Shown in pieces: positions 62,401-64,000 of a stretch of DNA of 64,000 nucleotides. The notes beneath the pieces are model-generated. The model did not search any database. It had not been told where the DNA came from and saw only the letters and a program-made list of their open reading frames with translations. The stretch comes from Oscillospiraceae bacterium (GTDB lineage: Bacteria; Bacillota; Clostridia; Oscillospirales; Oscillospiraceae): the NCBI GenBank assembly GCA_015068235.1, contig SVKY01000003.1, positions 18,604 to 82,603 of the forward strand, in the 5' to 3' direction. Both the position numbers and the translations under genes were made by a program. Within the stretch, counting starts at the first letter, position 1. Each line of letters begins with the position of its first letter.

Positions 62401-64000
62401 CATACGATCCGTCCATACTTCGGCAACGTGCAAAGCATTTCAACCGAGCTGGTCGGAAAACTGACCATCGATTATATCTATCTGGGAGATTATAAAAATC
62501 TTCCCACACCGCAGTACACCGTAACATTTGAGGACGGCTTAGGAAATGTTTTGGCAACGCAGATCGTTTACAGAGGAGAAACAGCAACCTACAACGGAGA
62601 AACTCCGACAAAGTCGTATGACAGCAGCAACCACTATACCTTCAAGGGTTGGGATAGGGCACTGACGAACATCACTTCCGATTTGACCGTTACGGCGCAA
62701 TTTACCGCAGCGGCGCACAGCTATTCTTACAGCAGCGTGAGTGAAACGAACCACGAGGCTTCCTGCGCTTGCGGCTACAGCGTGGAATCCACCCATAATT
62801 ACGATGGCGGCAAGGTCACGACCGCCCCAACCTGTACCGAAGGTGGCGTAAAAACCTACACCTGCGCAATCTGCAACGGCACCAAGACCGAAGCCGTCAG
62901 CGCAAACGGACATACCGAAGTGATCGATAAGGCAGTTACCCCGACCTGCACCGAAACAGGTTTGACCGAGGGTAAGCATTGCTCCGTTTGCGGTGAAGTT
63001 TTAGTTGCACAAACTGTCATCGAAGCCAACGGTCATACCGAGGTCATCGACAAGGCAGTCGCTGCAACTTGTACCGCAACCGGTTTGACCGAAGGTAAGC
63101 ACTGCTCCGTCTGTGGTGAAATCCTCGTAGCGCAAATCGTCATTGAAGCCAACGGACACACCGAAGTTATCGACGCAGCCGTCGAGCCAACTTGCACCGA
63201 AACAGGGCTAACCGAGGGTAAGCATTGCTCCGTTTGCGGTGAAGTTTTAGTTGCACAAACCGTCATTGAAGCCAACGGACACACCGAAGTTATCGACGCA
63301 GCCGTCGAGCCGACTTGTACCGAAACTGGTCTAACAGAAGGCAAACACTGCTCCGTCTGTAATGAAGTTTTGATTGCACAGAATGAAGTGGCTGCTTTGG
63401 GTCATAACTATGAAGCAGTTGTAACGGCTCCGACCTGCACCGAAAATGGCTACACGACTTACACTTGCTCCGCTTGTGATGATAGCTATGTTGCAGACGA
63501 GACAGCAGCAACCGGTCACAGCCATGCTTATTCCAACAACGGCGAGAACCACACTGTTACCTGTGAAAATTGCGATTACAGCGCAAGCGGAGATCACGAA
63601 TACGTTGATGGTGTTTGTATCTGTGGCGCAATTGAAGTCAGCGAGCCCAAATATGAGCCGAAGGACAGCTTAAAATTCACGATGTCGATCTCCGTCGGCG
63701 CTGAGATGACCGTTACCTATAACATCATGGGCGCAGACGTCAACTCCTACAAGGATTTCTACCTTGAAGTGAAGAAAGACGTTGCAGGCGGCGATCCCGT
63801 TACCACGGTTTACGGCATCACAGAAGACCGTGAGCAGATGACCGCAAAGGTCAATCCCGCAACCGGCGAAGCGCTCATGTACCAGGTCACCTACAAGGGC
63901 ATCAACGCCAAGGAAATGGGCGACAACTTCTCCACAACGCTCTACGCAGTTGGCGAAGACGGCACGATCTACTATGGCACAACCGTTGTCGATTCCATCA
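56407..64000 (+). CDS. Giant secreted heparinase II/III-like protein with GLUG repeats and shared C-terminal domain (partial, runs off right edge)
   Basis: Open from the ATG to the window end (at least 2531 residues). Signal peptide 1-28. Residues about 55-390 are an alpha/alpha-toroid with heparinase II/III-like motifs TNWNPWCHAGV (206-216), YPEGPGYSQVG (255-265) and NFGDGAS; residues about 395-640 hold SHADMDIGTF (409-418) and LPGYGTY, the family's C-terminal sandwich. This suggests elimination cleavage of an acidic polysaccharide; the substrate is unknown. Four blocks of about 280 residues follow (about 658-940, 943-1212, 1215-1495, 1497-1775), each with NDIDL, GTFDG, GLIG/GGI and NCYN steps typical of GLUG adhesin repeats. 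Then come a Cys-x2-Cys pair, a beta-sandwich (about 1841-2035), an InlB/Listeria-Bacteroides repeat (about 2037-2105), Cys-rich tandem repeats (about 2105-2410), and from about 2421 the domain shared with two other giant proteins, which is cut. Confidence 0.9.
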   Translation, partial: MKKRILSLLLAFAIVISLLPAVSFLQAEASTTLVPSTTADEVDALFSARSEGQHPRILANDEDFARIRKLVKTDDYMSVCYARVYEYCVSQLEEPTCIYELPDSVRLLSVARVASQRITWMAMVYKISGERHFATRAIEEMLAVCAFPDWNPSHYLDVGQMAYGVGLGYDWLYYEMTAAQRTTVIEGLYNHVIVSAEGRWYKNLNTNWNPWCHAGVSIAACAIYEEYPERCSKFLAGAVTDVQKSIEVFTPMGAYPEGPGYSQVGILFSAILFETLTSVLGTDFGLSDMDGFAEAGKYLAAMNGYTNTFNFGDGASAVLDNSVLHWYAKRYNMPELSVYQRSIQANGRDKHLELLWYDPELVEGVTLEDKQLDYLMYSDHYQSVASFRSPEGDPNQIYAAMKSGYNSTSHADMDIGTFVMEAMGERWFTELGPDNYNLPGYGTYLNNIYTEDIGRWTYYRKRTEGQNTLVINPCELGGQNSQAKSQITTFESGYDGGYVTVDMLDAYANFGATSAKRGLMLFDNRSRVLLRDELTCSSVSEVYWFAHTQAEITISSDGKTAELTLNGKKLIAQISEPSNAVFTSMDAVPLATSPNPDGQNSLEGYRKLVIHLENVTTTSIAVVFTPVLEDTVKTQELPTVELSEFSSLISAYDPETTLSPNSDGVYEIYNVEQLQLFASMVNAGNTFSGKTVKLMNDIDLKSRTITPVGGTSGSFKGTFDGGQHVLKNLCIFQPNTTMVALFGKAEKATIRDLGIESGIVFGGEKTGGLIGRGANVTVEGCFNKASIIANGYNAGGVIGELGGTSTVMNCYNNATIRNASGGAGGIVGYISSASTITLSNTYHVGSLADSMGRCGLIGFYNTTNTNLLPKQVTVTNSYSTTQLKCASMAELADAESYTDCAQVKQEILIGSALTLGSKFIDDCEWENDGYPVFSWQCDTVLPSDLKLSTAEEVRLLAYTVNSGLSNFSGKTIYLTNNIDLQSREWIPIGGNTTSDNRGKVFKGTFDGQGYCVRNLRVSTGRWFVGFFGSVEGKIRNFGVQSGSVTGRDKVGGITGFLKGEMSQCYNRAAVNANNFIGGLVGMSDKTIITDCYNNGDITSKYMAGGVVGYYSSGAAGASMSNCYNAGSLNGSENGAVAAIINASLSDLSFSNCYALDDTALVYTESGYTLTDCGNLTAQEMKANAATLGSAYRADSNRAQNEGYPVLNVTLYHLSEIPTLSTDANGAYLIQNASQLRALAYMVNVQGNTFVGNTVKLCADIDLENQEWVPIGGNTRNDNESSARFYGTFDGDGHTISNLCISTANWYVGLFGYVDSAVIQNVGINSGMILGGQKVGGVVGCARATKIQSCYSKANVCGNGILGGIIGMINATGSVVENCYNTGSVIANYSVAGIAGYFTSAAKNSVVRNCYNLGIQSSGIIGVVNASASNNTMENCYTVDTVELIGEANTLTVSNCAQLTKAQLRTYAAQLGDGFAEDYLVKNRIFPVLAWEVEGCKTQLDQIDGVYQINNVDDLRLLSYLVRQGNTFAGEKIVLNSDIDLVGKTWLPIGGYDESTSYHFKGSFDGRGYRIHNLISTETDTGFAGLFGYVNSATIKNVGIESGIVIAKTHAAGIAATASTATVISSCYSKATAYAISSVGGIVGMLHGKNCVIENCYNTGWISAKTQWESNAGVIGYYAGNNKNSTVANCYNIGNRYGIIGVVNSSVTDSSMENCYSVGSVRLASSSALVTVTDSAQLSANTMRSYASVLGDAFDDDKENVNNGYPVLAWESGKLCFHEYSTSSDGSSTHTTVCARCGDTTTQAHVFSSGSVTLEPTDVASGSILYTCSICAETKTESLEALRQNLFFNFTGTAEDLERYNNYTYGLCNFDDANNNHWKYNSQISNVEIDHTGGALILHANPSTTATSIYVDTSLSGSSMDQPLCYNADNAEVYQIRFKMENITAGTKTAYLSLHTWVDGSSTAVKTSGWSISSEHLTDGEYVIATIAISDAFRASGMIHTIRPYFGNVQSISTELVGKLTIDYIYLGDYKNLPTPQYTVTFEDGLGNVLATQIVYRGETATYNGETPTKSYDSSNHYTFKGWDRALTNITSDLTVTAQFTAAAHSYSYSSVSETNHEASCACGYSVESTHNYDGGKVTTAPTCTEGGVKTYTCAICNGTKTEAVSANGHTEVIDKAVTPTCTETGLTEGKHCSVCGEVLVAQTVIEANGHTEVIDKAVAATCTATGLTEGKHCSVCGEILVAQIVIEANGHTEVIDAAVEPTCTETGLTEGKHCSVCGEVLVAQTVIEANGHTEVIDAAVEPTCTETGLTEGKHCSVCNEVLIAQNEVAALGHNYEAVVTAPTCTENGYTTYTCSACDDSYVADETAATGHSHAYSNNGENHTVTCENCDYSASGDHEYVDGVCICGAIEVSEPKYEPKDSLKFTMSISVGAEMTVTYNIMGADVNSYKDFYLEVKKDVAGGDPVTTVYGITEDREQMTAKVNPATGEALMYQVTYKGINAKEMGDNFSTTLYAVGEDGTIYYGTTVVDSI
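62908..63399 (+). repeat. Four tandem 123-bp repeats encoding a 41-residue Cys-rich unit
   Basis: Units start at 62908, 63031, 63154 and 63277. Each encodes GHTEVIDxAVxPTCTETGL, EGKHCSVCGEVLVAQ and an IEAN linker. Some segments are identical at DNA level between units 1 and 3, showing recent duplication or exchange. The C(x10)C-x2-C spacing could bind metal or form disulfides outside the cell. Confidence 0.85.

Overview
The window looks like a chromosomal segment of a spore-forming, low-to-medium GC Firmicute, most likely a gut Clostridia (Oscillospiraceae/Ruminococcaceae type). The evidence is an IspH-ribosomal S1 fusion, spore genes (ytfJ/GerW, spoIIIE/ftsK, dacF, tepA), a Gram-positive division and cell wall cluster with PASTA-PBP, DAP-type MurE and DivIB, AddAB in place of RecBCD, and very large secreted proteins. 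Genus cannot be fixed by eye. I see no rRNA, tRNA, CRISPR array, insertion sequence or phage gene.

Region 1 (1-6872, minus strand) is one tight operon behind a perfect consensus promoter (TTGACA, 17 bp, TATAAT) and a hairpin leader. It runs: a three-part biotin-dependent carboxyltransferase of transcarboxylase shape (12S-, 5S- and 1.3S-like subunits), a four-helix membrane protein, a PLP alpha-oxoamine synthase, an Sfp-type phosphopantetheinyl transferase, and an NRPS beginning with a condensation domain that runs off the left edge. It reads as a biosynthetic cluster joining acyl-CoA carboxylation, decarboxylative amino-acid/acyl condensation and peptide synthesis. This is the best candidate for an undescribed system here.

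Region 2 (7000-16506) is housekeeping, all on the minus strand: scpA-scpB-ytfJ-dacF-rluB-rpiR-flavoprotein, then cmk-plsC-ispH/S1 from a second consensus promoter, then a frameshifted Tyr/Gln/Asn-rich DUF4190-like gene. The scpA promoter carries a 23-bp palindrome over its -10.

Region 3 (16549-42030) mixes very large secreted proteins with core genes. The secreted proteins are a 1858-aa beta-trefoil-like repeat protein, a 1073-aa BspA-type leucine-rich-repeat protein, and a C39-like peptidase with three SLH domains. The core genes are addA-addB, yitT, ftsK/spoIIIE, an UppP-like protein, an ECF S-component, a TepA/ClpP-like protease and a TSCPD protein. A structured RNA with its own promoter and a UUCG-loop terminator lies just upstream of the SLH peptidase gene and may be its leader.

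Region 4 (42062-56080, minus strand) is a dcw cluster: mraZ-rsmH-ftsL-pbp-murE-murF-mraY-ftsW-murG-murA-ftsQ-ftsZ, with a MraZ-type operator, a possible internal attenuator before the PBP gene and a separate ftsZ promoter. murC, murD and ftsA are absent.

Region 5 (56407-64000, plus strand) is a huge secreted heparinase II/III-like protein with four GLUG-type blocks, an InlB-like repeat and Cys-rich tandem repeats, cut by the window end. It shares a roughly 310-residue C-terminal domain with the 1858-aa and LRR proteins. That domain contains an internal duplication and is a likely common surface or export module of unknown function.
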